In this document: positions 27,431 through 37,932 of the stretch, one piece after another
Position numbering within the stretch: the first letter of the stretch is position 1
Layout: each line of letters begins with the position of its first letter
NCBI GenBank assembly: GCA_012719075.1
Contig: JAAYBB010000020.1
Location: forward strand, 1 to 64,000
Reading direction: 5' to 3'
DNA from: Clostridiales bacterium
GTDB taxonomy: Bacteria > Bacillota > Clostridia > Oscillospirales > Feifaniaceae
Length of the DNA stretch: 64,000 nt
Position numbers and translations under genes: made by a program
Notes under the pieces: model-generated
Database searches by the model: none
What the model saw: only the letters and a program-made list of their open reading frames with translations
What the model was told of the DNA's origin: nothing

Positions 27431-29469
27431 ACCGCATCAAGACGACCGACGTGGCCTTTGCCATCGGCATCATGGGCGTGATCATGCTGTTCATCATCCG
27501 GCTCTCCCCCTTTTTCATGGACACGCTGCTGATCATCAACATCGCGCTGTCGCTGCTGATCATGATGATTGCGCTCAACATCAAAGAGCCGCTTGAGTTT
27601 TCGATCTTCCCCACGCTGCTGCTGCTCATCACGCTGTTTCGGCTGGCCCTCAACTTCTCCTCCACCCGCCTGATCCTGGGCAACGGCGGCAACGCCGGCA
27701 ACGTGATCCGCACCTTCGGCAGCATCGTCATCGGCGACAACCTCGTGGTCGGCATCATTTTATTCGTCATCATCCTGTTCATCCAGTTCATCGTCATCAC
27801 CAAGGGCGCCGAGCGCGTGGCCGAGGTCTCGGCCCGCTTCACGCTGGACGCCATGCCCGGCAAGCAGATGGCCATTGACGCCGACCTCAACAGCGGCACC
27901 ATCGACGAGGGCCGCGCCAGGGAGCGCCGCGCCGCCGTGCAGGCCGAGGCCGACTTCCACGGCGCCATGGACGGCGCCAGCAAGTTCATCAAGGGCGCGG
28001 CCGTGGCCAGCCTGCTGATCACGGTCATCAACATCGTGGGCGGGCTGATCATCGGCATGGTCACGATGGACCGCACGGCCGGCGAGGTGGTGCGCATCTT
28101 CACGCTGGCCACGGTCGGCGACGGCCTGGTCAGCCAGATTCCGGCGCTGCTGATCTCGACGGCCTCGGGCATCCTGGTCACCCGCTCGGCCGGCGAGACC
28201 ACCTTCGGCGCCCAGGCCCTCGGCCAGCTGTTCGGCAACCCCAGCGTGCTGGTCATCACCGGCCTGCTGGTGCTGTTTTTAAGCCTGGTCTCGGGCCTGC
28301 CGCGCACCCCGATCTTCGCGATTGCGGCCGCGCTGATCTCTGTCGGCTACAGCCGCATGCGCGCGGTGCAGCAGCAGGCCGGCATCGTGCAGGAGGACCA
28401 GGCCGAGCAGGCGGCGCAGGAGAAGCGCCGGCCCGAGAGCGTGACCGCGCTGCTGCAGGTCGACCCCATCGAGCTGGAGTTCGGCTACGGCATCGTGCCG
28501 ATGGTGGACGTCTCGCAGGGGGGCGATCTGCTCGACCGCGTGGTCATGATCCGCCGGCAGTGCGCGCTCGACCTCGGCGTCATCGTGCCGGCCATCCGCC
28601 TGCGCGACAACATCCAGCTCTCGGCCAGCGCCTACGTCATCAAGATCAAGGGGGTCGAGGTGGCCCGCGGCGAGGTCATGGCCGACTACCTGCTGGCCAT
28701 CTCGACCGGCGAGGTGGAGGAGGAGATCTACGGCATTCCGACCGTCGAGCCCACCTTCGGCCTGCCGGCCCTGTGGATTCCGCGCAGCGAGCGCGAGAGC
28801 GCCGAGCTCTTCGGCTACTCCACGATCGACCCGCCCTCGGTCATCGCCACGCACCTGACCGAGGTCATCAAGAAGTACGGGCACGAGCTGCTCAACCGCC
28901 AGATGGTGCAGACGCTGATGGACAACCTGCGCCGGCAGCAGCCGGCCCTGGTCGACGAGGTGGTGCCCAAGCTCTTCTCGCTCGGCGAGGTGCAGAAGGT
29001 GCTGGCCGGTCTGCTGCACGAGAACATCCCGATCCGCGACATGGCCACCATCGTCGAGACGCTGGGCGACTACGGCGGCCTGACCCGGGACACCGACCTG
29101 CTGACCGAGTACGCGCGCCAGGCGCTGCGCCGCACCATCTCAAGGCGCTTTATCCCCGAGGACGAGGCCCACGTCATCACGCTGGACCCCTCGCTGGAGC
29201 AGCTGGTGGTGGAGCACACCAAGCAGTCGGAGCACGGCAGCTACCTGGCGCTGGAGCCGGCGCAGATCCACACGATCTTCGACCGGCTGCGCGAGCTGCT
29301 CGAGCGCCTGCGGGACCGGGGCCTGTCGCCCATCATCCTGACCTCGCCGCTGGTGCGGCGCCAGTTCCGCCGGATTGCCGAGCAGGTGTCCCCCGAGCTG
29401 GTGGTGCTCTCCTTCAATGAAATCGAACAGGGCGTTCAGGTCTATTCGGAAGGGGTCGTGAGACTGTAA
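27427..29469 (+). CDS. flhA: Flagellar export protein FlhA
   Basis: FHIPEC-type N-terminal membrane region and full-length C-terminal domain, 680 aa. Confidence 0.98.
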   Translation: MNRIKTTDVAFAIGIMGVIMLFIIRLSPFFMDTLLIINIALSLLIMMIALNIKEPLEFSIFPTLLLLITLFRLALNFSSTRLILGNGGNAGNVIRTFGSIVIGDNLVVGIILFVIILFIQFIVITKGAERVAEVSARFTLDAMPGKQMAIDADLNSGTIDEGRARERRAAVQAEADFHGAMDGASKFIKGAAVASLLITVINIVGGLIIGMVTMDRTAGEVVRIFTLATVGDGLVSQIPALLISTASGILVTRSAGETTFGAQALGQLFGNPSVLVITGLLVLFLSLVSGLPRTPIFAIAAALISVGYSRMRAVQQQAGIVQEDQAEQAAQEKRRPESVTALLQVDPIELEFGYGIVPMVDVSQGGDLLDRVVMIRRQCALDLGVIVPAIRLRDNIQLSASAYVIKIKGVEVARGEVMADYLLAISTGEVEEEIYGIPTVEPTFGLPALWIPRSERESAELFGYSTIDPPSVIATHLTEVIKKYGHELLNRQMVQTLMDNLRRQQPALVDEVVPKLFSLGEVQKVLAGLLHENIPIRDMATIVETLGDYGGLTRDTDLLTEYARQALRRTISRRFIPEDEAHVITLDPSLEQLVVEHTKQSEHGSYLALEPAQIHTIFDRLRELLERLRDRGLSPIILTSPLVRRQFRRIAEQVSPELVVLSFNEIEQGVQVYSEGVVRL

Positions 29470-30641
29470 TGCTGGTCAAACGCTATCAGGCCGCCGACAT
29501 GCAGGCGGCCATGGACACCATCATCAAGGAGCTGGGGTCGGACGCCGTGGTGCTCGACAGTAAAAAGGTGCGCCCAAAGGGGCTGGCCCACCTGTTTACC
29601 AAGCCGCTGGTGGAGGTCATGGTGGCCTACGACCCCGGCAAGACCCCGGCGGCGCTGCGCAAGGCGGCCTACCAGGGGCAGGGCGTCGGACTTCCCCCCG
29701 AGCGGCCTCGCCGCGAGCCGCCGGCGCCCGTGCGCGAAGCGGCGGGGGGCGCCGCGCAAAACGGGGAGCAGCTGCAGGAGCTGGACCGGCGCATCAGCTC
29801 GCTCGACCGGATGCTGGGGGACTTCATGGACAAGTTCTCCTACGTCAAGCGGGACATCACCTACGACTACGCCCCCGAGGTGCAGGCGCTGGTCGGCAAG
29901 CTGGTTGAAAACCAGGTCAGGGAGGAGCTGGCCCACGCGCTGGCCAGGGAGACCGAGGCCATTTTGCGCACGCAGCCCGAGTCGCCCCCGCGCGAGGTCA
30001 TGGAGCATTTGCTGCTGGAGCTGCTGGGCCAGCCAGAGCCCATCTCGCCCAAGAAGTTCAAGCGCAAGGTCATTTTGCTGGTGGGGCCCACCGGCGTCGG
30101 CAAGACCACCACGCTGGTCAAGCTGGCCGCCAACTTTTCGGTCAAGCAGAAAAAGCGGGTCGGCATCATCAACACCGACACCTTCCGCATTGCGGCGCAG
30201 GAGCAGATCAAGACCTACGCCGACATCCTGAGCATCCCGCTGGCCGTGGCCTATCAGAAGTCGGAGCTGGCCGAGGCGCTGGCCTCGATGGAGGACCTCG
30301 AGGTGGTCTTCATCGACACGGCCGGCAAAAAGCCGGGGGACGTCCAGCACCAGGAGGACATCGGCGGCATCATCGCTGTGGCCAACCCCGAGGACGTGCT
30401 GCTCTGCGTGTCGGCCGCCACCGGCTTTGCCCCGCTCAAGGAGGTGGTGGACACCTACGCCTTCATCGAGGACTTCAGGCTGCTGGTGACCAAGCTGGAC
30501 GAGACCCGCTACCGCGGCGGCATCCTCAACCTGCGCTGGTACGCCAAAAAGAATCTGGCCTACGTCACGACCGGACAAAATGTGCCCGACGACATTGAGA
30601 AGATCGACATACAGTCCATTGTGGACGAGTTGCTGCGATAG
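29469..30641 (+). CDS. flhF: Flagellar SRP-like GTPase FlhF
   Basis: KVILLVGPTGVGKTTTLVKLAANF...INTDTFRIAAQEQIKTYADI. Confidence 0.97.
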   Translation: MLVKRYQAADMQAAMDTIIKELGSDAVVLDSKKVRPKGLAHLFTKPLVEVMVAYDPGKTPAALRKAAYQGQGVGLPPERPRREPPAPVREAAGGAAQNGEQLQELDRRISSLDRMLGDFMDKFSYVKRDITYDYAPEVQALVGKLVENQVREELAHALARETEAILRTQPESPPREVMEHLLLELLGQPEPISPKKFKRKVILLVGPTGVGKTTTLVKLAANFSVKQKKRVGIINTDTFRIAAQEQIKTYADILSIPLAVAYQKSELAEALASMEDLEVVFIDTAGKKPGDVQHQEDIGGIIAVANPEDVLLCVSAATGFAPLKEVVDTYAFIEDFRLLVTKLDETRYRGGILNLRWYAKKNLAYVTTGQNVPDDIEKIDIQSIVDELLR

Positions 30642-30731
30642 ACGGTCCTGTGCACAGCTGGCGGGACGGCCAAAAGGCGCCCGCGGGCTGAGCCCGACAG
30701 CGGGGGGACCGGGAGATTTTCAAAGAGGCGT

Positions 30732-31604
30732 GTGGATATGAGAAAAGAGTTGCAGGATCAGGCGCAGCCGCTGCGCGACCTGATGAACCGGCAGGAACGG
30801 CCGCCAGGGCAGGTCGAGGTCATCGCCGTCGCCAGCGGCAAGGGGGGCGTCGGCAAGTCCAGCCTCAGCGTCAACCTGGCCATTGCGCTGAGCACCCTCG
30901 GCCGGCGGGTGCTGGTGGTGGACGCCGACTTTGGGCTGGCCAATGTCGACGTCATGCTGGGGGTCAGCACGCGGTACAACCTGGGCCACCTGCTGCGCGG
31001 CGAGCGCAAGCTGACCGAGATCATCCAGGAGGGGCACGCGGGCGTGCGCTTCATCTCGGGCGGCTCGGGCGTCTACGAGCTCACCCGCATGGGGGAGGAG
31101 CAGCTGCAGGCCGTGGTGGGGGGCCTGCTGGGCATGCGGGACCCGGCCGACATCATCCTGTTCGACCTCGGGGCCGGCATCAACGAAAACATCCTGCAGC
31201 TGATCGGGGCGGCCTCGGAGCTGGTGGTGGTGGCCACGCCCGAGCCCACCGCCATCCTCGACGCCTACGCGCTGGTCAAGACGGTCTGCGAGCGCTGCCC
31301 CTCCACGCCGATGCGGCTGGTCATGAACAAGGGCGAGAGCCGCAAGGAGGCGCAAAACGCCATGGACAGCTTTCAGCTCATTGTCAAGCGATACCTCAAC
31401 CGGGACATCTGCGCGCTTGGCCACGTGCTGTTCGACAGCGAGATGACCCGCGCCATCAAGCGCCAGGTGCCGCTGGTCATCAGCCACCCAAACAGCGCGG
31501 CGGCCAGGGACATCCGGGCCATCGCCCAGTCGCTGCTGGACCTGCCCAAAGAGCCGCGCCCGGCCAACCTGCTGTCAAGGCTGTTTTCAAAGTGGCTGGG
31601 CTGA
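30732..31604 (+). CDS. flhG: MinD-like ATPase FlhG/YlxH
   Basis: VASGKGGVGKSSLSVNLAIALSTLGRRVLVVDADFGLANVDVMLG; start could be 30738. Confidence 0.95.
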   Translation: MDMRKELQDQAQPLRDLMNRQERPPGQVEVIAVASGKGGVGKSSLSVNLAIALSTLGRRVLVVDADFGLANVDVMLGVSTRYNLGHLLRGERKLTEIIQEGHAGVRFISGGSGVYELTRMGEEQLQAVVGGLLGMRDPADIILFDLGAGINENILQLIGAASELVVVATPEPTAILDAYALVKTVCERCPSTPMRLVMNKGESRKEAQNAMDSFQLIVKRYLNRDICALGHVLFDSEMTRAIKRQVPLVISHPNSAAARDIRAIAQSLLDLPKEPRPANLLSRLFSKWLG

Positions 31605-31623
31605 GGGAAATTCGGGTGCGGTT

Positions 31624-32391
31624 GTGCCCTTGTCTGTCAAACTGTCTAGAGTGGGATGTTGCGGTGTGAATATTGGAAAAAAAGCGTTGAATTTCAAAGC
31701 GATGAACGACAGCAAGCTCCCGGTGATCGGGGACAAGCTGGAGCTCTGCATGGAGAAGGCCCCCCCCTATCGAACCCAGCTCGAGGACATCGATCGGGAG
31801 GGGAACTACCTGGTGCCGCCGCCCCAGTACCGCAGGGTGCAGATGGAGTACGAGGTTGGGCAGGCGCTCGAGGCCTTCTATTTCCGGCACAACGGGCGGT
31901 ATGGCTTTCGGGCGCAGGTGGTGGGCACGAAGGAACAGGGCGAGCTGTGCTTCCTGGTGCTGCGGCGCACGTCGGAGCCCTACCGGCAGCAGCGCAGGGA
32001 GTCCTTCCGGCTGCCGATCTCGCTCAAAATCGTGGTGCGGCCGGCCGTGGCCGGCCCCTTTCCGCTGCACCCCGACGGCGAGGACATGCGGCTCGAACGC
32101 ATGTTCAAGACCGAAAACCTCAGCGAGACCGGGCTTGGCTTCAAGACCAGCAGGAGGAGCTACGAGGTGGGCGAGCTCCTCTACATCAACCTCTACTTCG
32201 GCAGCAAGGCAACCTCCGCGCCGATCGAGTTTTACGCACAGGTCTGCCGCCGGGAGCTGGTCGACCGCGAGGCGCAGACCTACTTTATCGGGGTCAAGTT
32301 TCTCAGGGTCGGCGAGGATGTGCGGCAGATGATCGCGCGCTTTGTGCTGCGGGAGCAGCAGGAGCTCATCCGGCGCAGGCCGCCCCCGTAG
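31624..32391 (+). CDS. YcgR-like PilZ-domain c-di-GMP receptor (flagellar brake family)
   Basis: RRESFRLP (RxxxR-type) and NLSETGLGFK (D/NxSxxG-type) PilZ motifs; start may be 31702. Confidence 0.88.
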   Translation: MPLSVKLSRVGCCGVNIGKKALNFKAMNDSKLPVIGDKLELCMEKAPPYRTQLEDIDREGNYLVPPPQYRRVQMEYEVGQALEAFYFRHNGRYGFRAQVVGTKEQGELCFLVLRRTSEPYRQQRRESFRLPISLKIVVRPAVAGPFPLHPDGEDMRLERMFKTENLSETGLGFKTSRRSYEVGELLYINLYFGSKATSAPIEFYAQVCRRELVDREAQTYFIGVKFLRVGEDVRQMIARFVLREQQELIRRRPPP

Positions 32392-32489
32392 GGGGGGGCC
32401 GACAAGGCCGGGGAGGACGAGCCCAAGAAAACGGACTGATTGACGGCAGCCAAAGCGTACGGGCAACAATGCGGAAGGGGGTGAGCCGG

Positions 32490-33266
32490 ATGACCGAACG
32501 GGCGCTGAAGACGGTGGGCATGCTGGACGAGGAGGAGCTCTTCAGGCTCTGGAACCGGTTTAAGCAGACCGGCGACGAGCGGGCCAAGGATGCGCTGCTG
32601 CTGCACTATGTGCAGCTGGTCAAGCGGGTGGTCCGCCGCATGATGCCCAAGTACAACGGCTACATCGAGTATGACGACCTGGTCAACTCCGGCATCCTCG
32701 GGCTCATCGACGCCGTGGACAAGTTCGACCTCAAGCAGGGCGTCAAGTTCGAGACCTACGCGATCATCCGCATCCGCGGAGAGATCTTGGACCACATGCG
32801 CGCGCAGGACTGGGCGCCCTCGAGCATGCGCAAAAAGCTCAACACGATTGAGAGCGCCTACGAGCTTTTAGAGAGCGAGCAGGGGCGGCCGCCGACCGAC
32901 GAGCGGCTGGCGGAGGCCGTCAACATGTCAGTGGGCGACGTACAGAAGATGCTGGCCAAGAATCACCTGTTCAGCGTGGTCAGCTTTGAGGACGCCCTCA
33001 GCACGGGGCAGCAGGCCGCCGACCTGGCCATGACCGAGGACCAGACCCCCGAGAGCATCCTGCTGCGCAGCGAGCTGAGGCGCATCCTGGCCGACGCCAT
33101 CGAGGAGCTGCCCGAAAAGGAGCGGCTGGTCATCACGCTCTACTACTACGAGGAGCTGCTGCTCAAGGAGATTGCCGAAATCCTCGGCGTGACCGAGTCG
33201 CGGGTGTCGCAGGTGCACTCCAAGGCGCTCGCCCGCATGAGGGGCCGGCTTGAGAAGTCGTTGTAA
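32490..33266 (+). CDS. sigD: RNA polymerase sigma-28 factor (SigD/FliA)
   Basis: LVKRVVRRMMPKYNGYIEYDDLVNSGILGLIDAVDKFD...YYEELLLKEIAEILGVTESRVSQVHSKALARMR; ATG 32490 after GGGGGTGAG; ORF track extends spuriously upstream. Confidence 0.96.
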   Translation: MTERALKTVGMLDEEELFRLWNRFKQTGDERAKDALLLHYVQLVKRVVRRMMPKYNGYIEYDDLVNSGILGLIDAVDKFDLKQGVKFETYAIIRIRGEILDHMRAQDWAPSSMRKKLNTIESAYELLESEQGRPPTDERLAEAVNMSVGDVQKMLAKNHLFSVVSFEDALSTGQQAADLAMTEDQTPESILLRSELRRILADAIEELPEKERLVITLYYYEELLLKEIAEILGVTESRVSQVHSKALARMRGRLEKSL

Positions 33267-33361
33267 ACGGCTGCGCGGGGCGAGGGGCCTTGATGGGCCG
33301 CACCGGCGGCAAGGGGAGGCAAAAACAGCGCTCGGAGAGCGCGGCGAGGGGAGGGCCCTGT

Positions 33362-35125
33362 ATGCGGGCGCGCTTTTTCAGTGGAGAGGACCGACAGGCG
33401 GCCGCAGCTGCGGCTGCGGCCTTTTTTCAAATGGAGGTCGGCCAGCTGGTCATCGAGGAGGTCCGGCCGGTGGAGGGCGCACCGCCCGTGCAACTGCTGG
33501 CCATTGATCCCGAGGGGGCCCCGATCGACCAGATGAACGGCGGTTTCGCGCTGCGCTTTGAGGCCGACGGCGTGTATTTGGAGCTGCTGCCCCCGCGGGG
33601 GCAGGGCCTTCCGATCGACCGCGGCGGGCTGCAGGAACGCCTTTCGCGCAAGGGCGTGTCCGGCCTGGACCGGCCGCTGCTCGAGGCCCTGCTGGCGCGC
33701 GGGGTGGGCTGTGCCCGCATTGCGCCGCCCCAGCGGGAGCGCCTGCTGCAGGAGGAGGCCGTGGTCAGGCTGTCGGCGGACGCCATGGAGGCGACGCTGG
33801 AGCTGCTGCCCCCCGAGCCGGGCGGCGCGCTGATGGGCGCCGCGCAGATCAAACAGGCCCTGCGGGAGGCCGGCGTCGTCGCCGGCCTGCAGGAGGAGGA
33901 GATCGCGCGGGCCGCGAGGGAGCACACCTACGGGCGGAGCTACCGCGTGGCGGTCGGCCGGCCGCCGCAGGACGGCAGGGACGGCGAGCTGATCTACCAC
34001 TTTGACCAGAGCGGCATCGGCGTGCCCACCGTGGACAAGGAGGGGAAGGCCTACTTCCGGGAGCTGAACCTGTTTGTCCCGGTCGAGCGGGGGCAGCTGC
34101 TGGTCACGCGCGTACCCGCGACCGAGGGGGTGCCGGGCGTGACGGTCACCGGCCAGGAGCGCAGGCAGCGCAAGGGGCGGGAGGTGCCGCTGCCGCGCTC
34201 GACCAACGCGGTGGCCGACGAGCACAAGACCACGCTGCACGCCGCCTGCGACGGCATGGTGGAGCTGGTGGGGGGCGTCGTGCAGGTCTCGGGCGTCTAC
34301 ACGGTCAAGGGCGACGTGAACATGGGGATCGGCAACATCGACTTCAACGGCTCGGTCGTGGTCAACGGCTCGGTGATGGCCGGCATGACGGTGCAGGCCA
34401 CCGGCGACCTCACCGTTGGCGGCGGTGCCGAGGGCTGCACGCTGGAGGCCGGCGGCAACATCAAGATCGCCCGGGGCATGCAGGGCATGGACAGGGGCGT
34501 GATCCGGGCCGGGGGCAGCGTGACCGCGCAGTTTGTGGAGCGGGCCTCGGTCTCGGCCGGCGAGGACATAAAGGTCGACATGCTGGTCCACAGCACGGCC
34601 GAGGCCGGCCGGAATTTGCTGGCCGCCGGCAAGCGCGGCAGCATCGTGGGCGGCCTCGCCCGTGCCGACAAGCTGGTGGTGGCCAGGACGGTCGGCACCG
34701 AGGCGGCCATCCGCACCGAGGTCGAGGTGGGCCTGCAGCCCGTCCGCCGCAAGCGCATTTTGTTTTTGGAGAAGGAGCAGGCGGGCCTGGCGGCGGAGTA
34801 CGAGAAGCTGGCCACGCTGCACGGCTATCTCGAGAAGGCCGACCCCGCCGACGAGGCCAAACGGGCGCTCAGGGCCTCGGTGGTCGGCAGCCTCCGCAAA
34901 AACCGCGCAGCCCATCAACGGCAGCAGCAGGAGCTCGAGGCCCTGCGGCAGGAGCTCGAGTGCGCCGGGGCGTGCAAGCTGCACGTCCTCGGCAAGATCC
35001 ACCCCGAGAGCCACATCGGCATCGGGCCGGCCAGCCTGCGCATCGATCAGCCGGTCTCGTTTGCCACCTTTACCTGCCGCGACGGCAAGATCGTCTTTGG
35101 GGCCTGCGAGTACACGAGAGACTAG
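33362..35125 (+). CDS. FapA/DUF342 family protein
   Basis: NIDFNGSVVVNGSVMAGMTVQATGDLTVGGGAEGCTLEAGGNIKIARGMQG, beta-helix repeats typical of DUF342. Confidence 0.85.
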   Translation: MRARFFSGEDRQAAAAAAAAFFQMEVGQLVIEEVRPVEGAPPVQLLAIDPEGAPIDQMNGGFALRFEADGVYLELLPPRGQGLPIDRGGLQERLSRKGVSGLDRPLLEALLARGVGCARIAPPQRERLLQEEAVVRLSADAMEATLELLPPEPGGALMGAAQIKQALREAGVVAGLQEEEIARAAREHTYGRSYRVAVGRPPQDGRDGELIYHFDQSGIGVPTVDKEGKAYFRELNLFVPVERGQLLVTRVPATEGVPGVTVTGQERRQRKGREVPLPRSTNAVADEHKTTLHAACDGMVELVGGVVQVSGVYTVKGDVNMGIGNIDFNGSVVVNGSVMAGMTVQATGDLTVGGGAEGCTLEAGGNIKIARGMQGMDRGVIRAGGSVTAQFVERASVSAGEDIKVDMLVHSTAEAGRNLLAAGKRGSIVGGLARADKLVVARTVGTEAAIRTEVEVGLQPVRRKRILFLEKEQAGLAAEYEKLATLHGYLEKADPADEAKRALRASVVGSLRKNRAAHQRQQQELEALRQELECAGACKLHVLGKIHPESHIGIGPASLRIDQPVSFATFTCRDGKIVFGACEYTRD

Positions 35126-35168
35126 CCGATGGACCCGCCGTCAGCGATGGAGGGGAGGAGTTGCCGAC

Positions 35169-35498
35169 ATGTCGATCAAGGGCATCGACGCACAGATGAT
35201 GGTGACCCGCGCAGTTGATTACGCCAGGGAGAGCAGCGCCCAGCTCAAAAAGAGCGAGCTGATGCAGGACTACATGGCGGTGCAGGGGCGCCTGCTCGAG
35301 CAGCAGGGGCAAAAGTCGGTCGGCGGCGCGCAAAAGGCCGAGCAGGCCGGCATCCACCCCGACCGGCAGAGGGGGGGCGGGCAGGCCGCCTCCGACCAGG
35401 AGCGGGGGACGGCCGAGGATTCGGCCGCGCACTCCGAACGGGAGCTCAGCGAGGCGCTGGGCGAGCCGGAGGCGCACCTGATCGACATCCGCGCCTGA
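35169..35498 (+). CDS. Small hypothetical flagellar-operon protein
   Basis: MSIKGIDAQMMVTRAVDYARESSAQLKKSELMQDYMAVQ...; C-terminal part of ORF 34662..35498. Confidence 0.7.
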   Translation: MSIKGIDAQMMVTRAVDYARESSAQLKKSELMQDYMAVQGRLLEQQGQKSVGGAQKAEQAGIHPDRQRGGGQAASDQERGTAEDSAAHSERELSEALGEPEAHLIDIRA

Positions 35499-35546
35499 GG
35501 GCGGGGGCAGCGCCCCGGCCGATTCAAAACGAGAGGGGAAACCGCC

Positions 35547-36098
35547 TTGACCTTGCTGGAACGCTACCTGTACACCCTGTTTGTCTTCGCGCTGGCCGGG
35601 CTGCTGCTGCTGCTGCACCGGCGCATCGGGTCGGATGTGCGGCGGCAGAAAAAGCTGCTCGACGAGCGCGAGACCGGGATTTTGAAGCGCTATGCCGGCC
35701 TGGAGGATGCGATGGACGAGTTCGCCGGCACCGTGGCCGCCTCCCAGGAGGAGCTCTGCCGGCAGGTCGACGAGCTGCAGCGGCTGCTCGCGCAGGCGCG
35801 CGGGCAGGTCGGGGCGTCGCTCCCCGCGGCCGCGGAGCCGCCCGCGAGGGGCCGCGTGTGGGAGGTGCAGGAGCCGCCCGACGAGGCGCCGGCCGCCGAG
35901 GGCGGTTTTCAGCTGCTGTTTGAACAGGCCGCCGAGCGGCCCGCGGGGCCCGAGCCGGCAAGGGCGTCGGCCACCCGCTACGAGCGCATCAAGGCGCTGG
36001 CGCTCGAGGGCCTGCAGCGGCCGCAGATCGCCCGGGAGCTGGGCATCACGCAAAACGAGGTCGACCTCGTGATCGGGATCGGACGGGCGCAGCCATAG
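35547..36098 (+). CDS. SwrB/DUF6115-like protein with N-terminal TM segment
   Basis: TM segment plus C-terminal RYERIKALALEGLQRPQIARELGITQNEVDLVIGI; located after sigD as in B. subtilis. Confidence 0.7.
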   Translation: MTLLERYLYTLFVFALAGLLLLLHRRIGSDVRRQKKLLDERETGILKRYAGLEDAMDEFAGTVAASQEELCRQVDELQRLLAQARGQVGASLPAAAEPPARGRVWEVQEPPDEAPAAEGGFQLLFEQAAERPAGPEPARASATRYERIKALALEGLQRPQIARELGITQNEVDLVIGIGRAQP

Positions 36099-36211
36099 AC
36101 TGAAAGGTCATAGAAAAAAGTCACAAATTGCCGTAAATTTTGGCTTGCTACCAAAGTCTGCGGCAGTTGCCCTTTTTTGCCCGGCTGTAAGAAAAAACGG
36201 CGTCAAAGTCC

Positions 36212-36238
36212 TCAAGTTTTTCGCGGAAATTCCGTTAT
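36212..36238 (+). promoter_or_regulatory. Weak sigma-28-like promoter upstream of the flgF/G pair
   Basis: TCAA-N15-TCCGTTAT, 9 of 12 matches to TAAA-N15-GCCGATAT. Confidence 0.4.
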
Positions 36239-36297
36239 AGTCTTTAAGGGATTTGACAATGCACGCCGGGCACGGAAGCCCCAGAAAAGGAGAGCCT

Positions 36298-37065
36298 ATG
36301 CTTCGAGGCCAATACATGGCCGGCACCGGCATGATGCTGCAGCGCCGGCTGATGGAGAACATCACCCACAACATCACCAACGCCGACACCACCGGCTACA
36401 AGAAAAACCACCTGGTGTCGCGCAGCTTCGACGACGTGCTGATCCAGCGCATCCGCGACGGCGGAGACGCCGCGGGGTCCGCGCGGGCACAGGCGGTCGG
36501 GCCGCTGAACTTCGGCACCCGCGTGGACCAGGTCTACGTCTCGTTTGAGCAGGGCATATTGGAGCAGACCGACCTGAACACCGACCTGGCGCTGACCGGC
36601 GAGGGCTTCTTCGTGCTCGAGACGCCGCAGGGCGAGCGCTACACCCGCTCGGGCGCCTTCTACCTGACGCAGGACGGGTATCTGGTGGACAGCCAGGGCC
36701 ACTTCCTGCTGGGGACCGAGGGACGGGTCCAGGTGGGCGGCGAGGACTTTGCGGTCGGCGGGCGGGGCGAGGTGTCGGTGGGGGACGAGGTCGTCAACCG
36801 GCTGCGGCTGGTGACCTTTGCCAATCCGCAGGCGCTGCGCAAGCAGGGGGACAGCCTCTACGCCGCGCAGGGCGAGGCCCCGCTCGAAGAGGCGCCGGAG
36901 GCCGCAGTCAAGCAGGGCTTTCTCGAGGGCTCCAACATCGAGATCGGGCGCGAGATGGTGGACATGATGACGGTCTACCGCGTCTACGAGACCAACCAGC
37001 GCATTTTGAGCATGATTGACGAGACCGTCGGCAAGGCGGTCAATGAGATCGGGAGGCTGAGGTAG
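36298..37065 (+). CDS. flgF: Flagellar rod/hook-basal body protein (FlgF/FlgG family)
   Basis: QRRLMENITHNITNADTTGYKKNHLVSRSFDD...GREMVDMMTVYRVYETNQRILSMIDET. Confidence 0.85.
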   Translation: MLRGQYMAGTGMMLQRRLMENITHNITNADTTGYKKNHLVSRSFDDVLIQRIRDGGDAAGSARAQAVGPLNFGTRVDQVYVSFEQGILEQTDLNTDLALTGEGFFVLETPQGERYTRSGAFYLTQDGYLVDSQGHFLLGTEGRVQVGGEDFAVGGRGEVSVGDEVVNRLRLVTFANPQALRKQGDSLYAAQGEAPLEEAPEAAVKQGFLEGSNIEIGREMVDMMTVYRVYETNQRILSMIDETVGKAVNEIGRLR

Positions 37066-37893
37066 ATGTTTGAGGCCATCCTGATTGCGGCCACCGGGCT
37101 GAGCGGCCAGCAGCGCCGGATCGACACAATCGCCGACAACCTGGCCAACGTCAACACCGCCGGCTTTAAGGCCGCGCGCCTCGACTTCAAAGACGCGCTG
37201 CACACGGCCGGCTTCGGGCAGGCCGCCACCCCCGCCCCCGCGGGCAACCAGCAGAAGGGGCACGGCGTCATGACGGCGGCCATCACGCGCCGCTTTCAGG
37301 ACGGCGCCATGATGAAGACCGACAACCCGCTCGACTTCGCCATGGAGGGCGGCGGCTTTTTTGCCGTCCGCACGGCCGAGGGCGAGCTTGCCTACAGCGC
37401 CGGCGGGCCGCTCTACCTGGGCGGCGGCGAGGAGGGGCGCTTTTACCTGACAACCGCCAGCGGGCACCGCCTGCTCGACCGCGAGGACAACCCGATCGAG
37501 GTGCCGGCCGGCACCGCCCAAATTGAGGTGGCGCAAAACGGCGAGATCCGCTTTTCAGACGGGCGGACCCCGGCCGCGCAGGCCGAGGGAGAGGTGGGTG
37601 AACCGCAGGCCCCCGCGCCGCCGGATGCCGTGATCGGGCTGTACGCCTTTTCAAACCCCGGCGGGCTGGAGGCGGGGGGGAGCGGGCTCTTCAAGCCGAC
37701 CGCCGCCTCGGGCGAGCGCCTGCAGGCGGGCGAGGGGGTCCGCCTCTGCCAGGGCGTTCTCGAGAGTTCCAACGTGGAGCTGTCGGCCGAGTTCACCCGC
37801 CTGATTCGCGCACAGAGGGCCTTTTCGCTGGCGTCGCGCGCACTGACCCTCGCCGATGACATGGAGGGCATTGCCAACAACCTGCGCAGATAG
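37066..37893 (+). CDS. flgG: Flagellar rod/hook-basal body protein (FlgF/FlgG family)
   Basis: SGQQRRIDTIADNLANVNTAGFKAARLDFKDAL...LSAEFTRLIRAQRAFSLASRAL. Confidence 0.82.
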   Translation: MFEAILIAATGLSGQQRRIDTIADNLANVNTAGFKAARLDFKDALHTAGFGQAATPAPAGNQQKGHGVMTAAITRRFQDGAMMKTDNPLDFAMEGGGFFAVRTAEGELAYSAGGPLYLGGGEEGRFYLTTASGHRLLDREDNPIEVPAGTAQIEVAQNGEIRFSDGRTPAAQAEGEVGEPQAPAPPDAVIGLYAFSNPGGLEAGGSGLFKPTAASGERLQAGEGVRLCQGVLESSNVELSAEFTRLIRAQRAFSLASRALTLADDMEGIANNLRR

Positions 37894-37932
37894 TTCTGTA
37901 CAGGGCGGTATCGTTGAAAAGGAGTGTCGAAC

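Noticed and set aside
31656-32489. N-terminal extension of the SigD ORF
   Set aside because: Out-of-frame with the PilZ gene; SigD begins at 32490 (or 32469).
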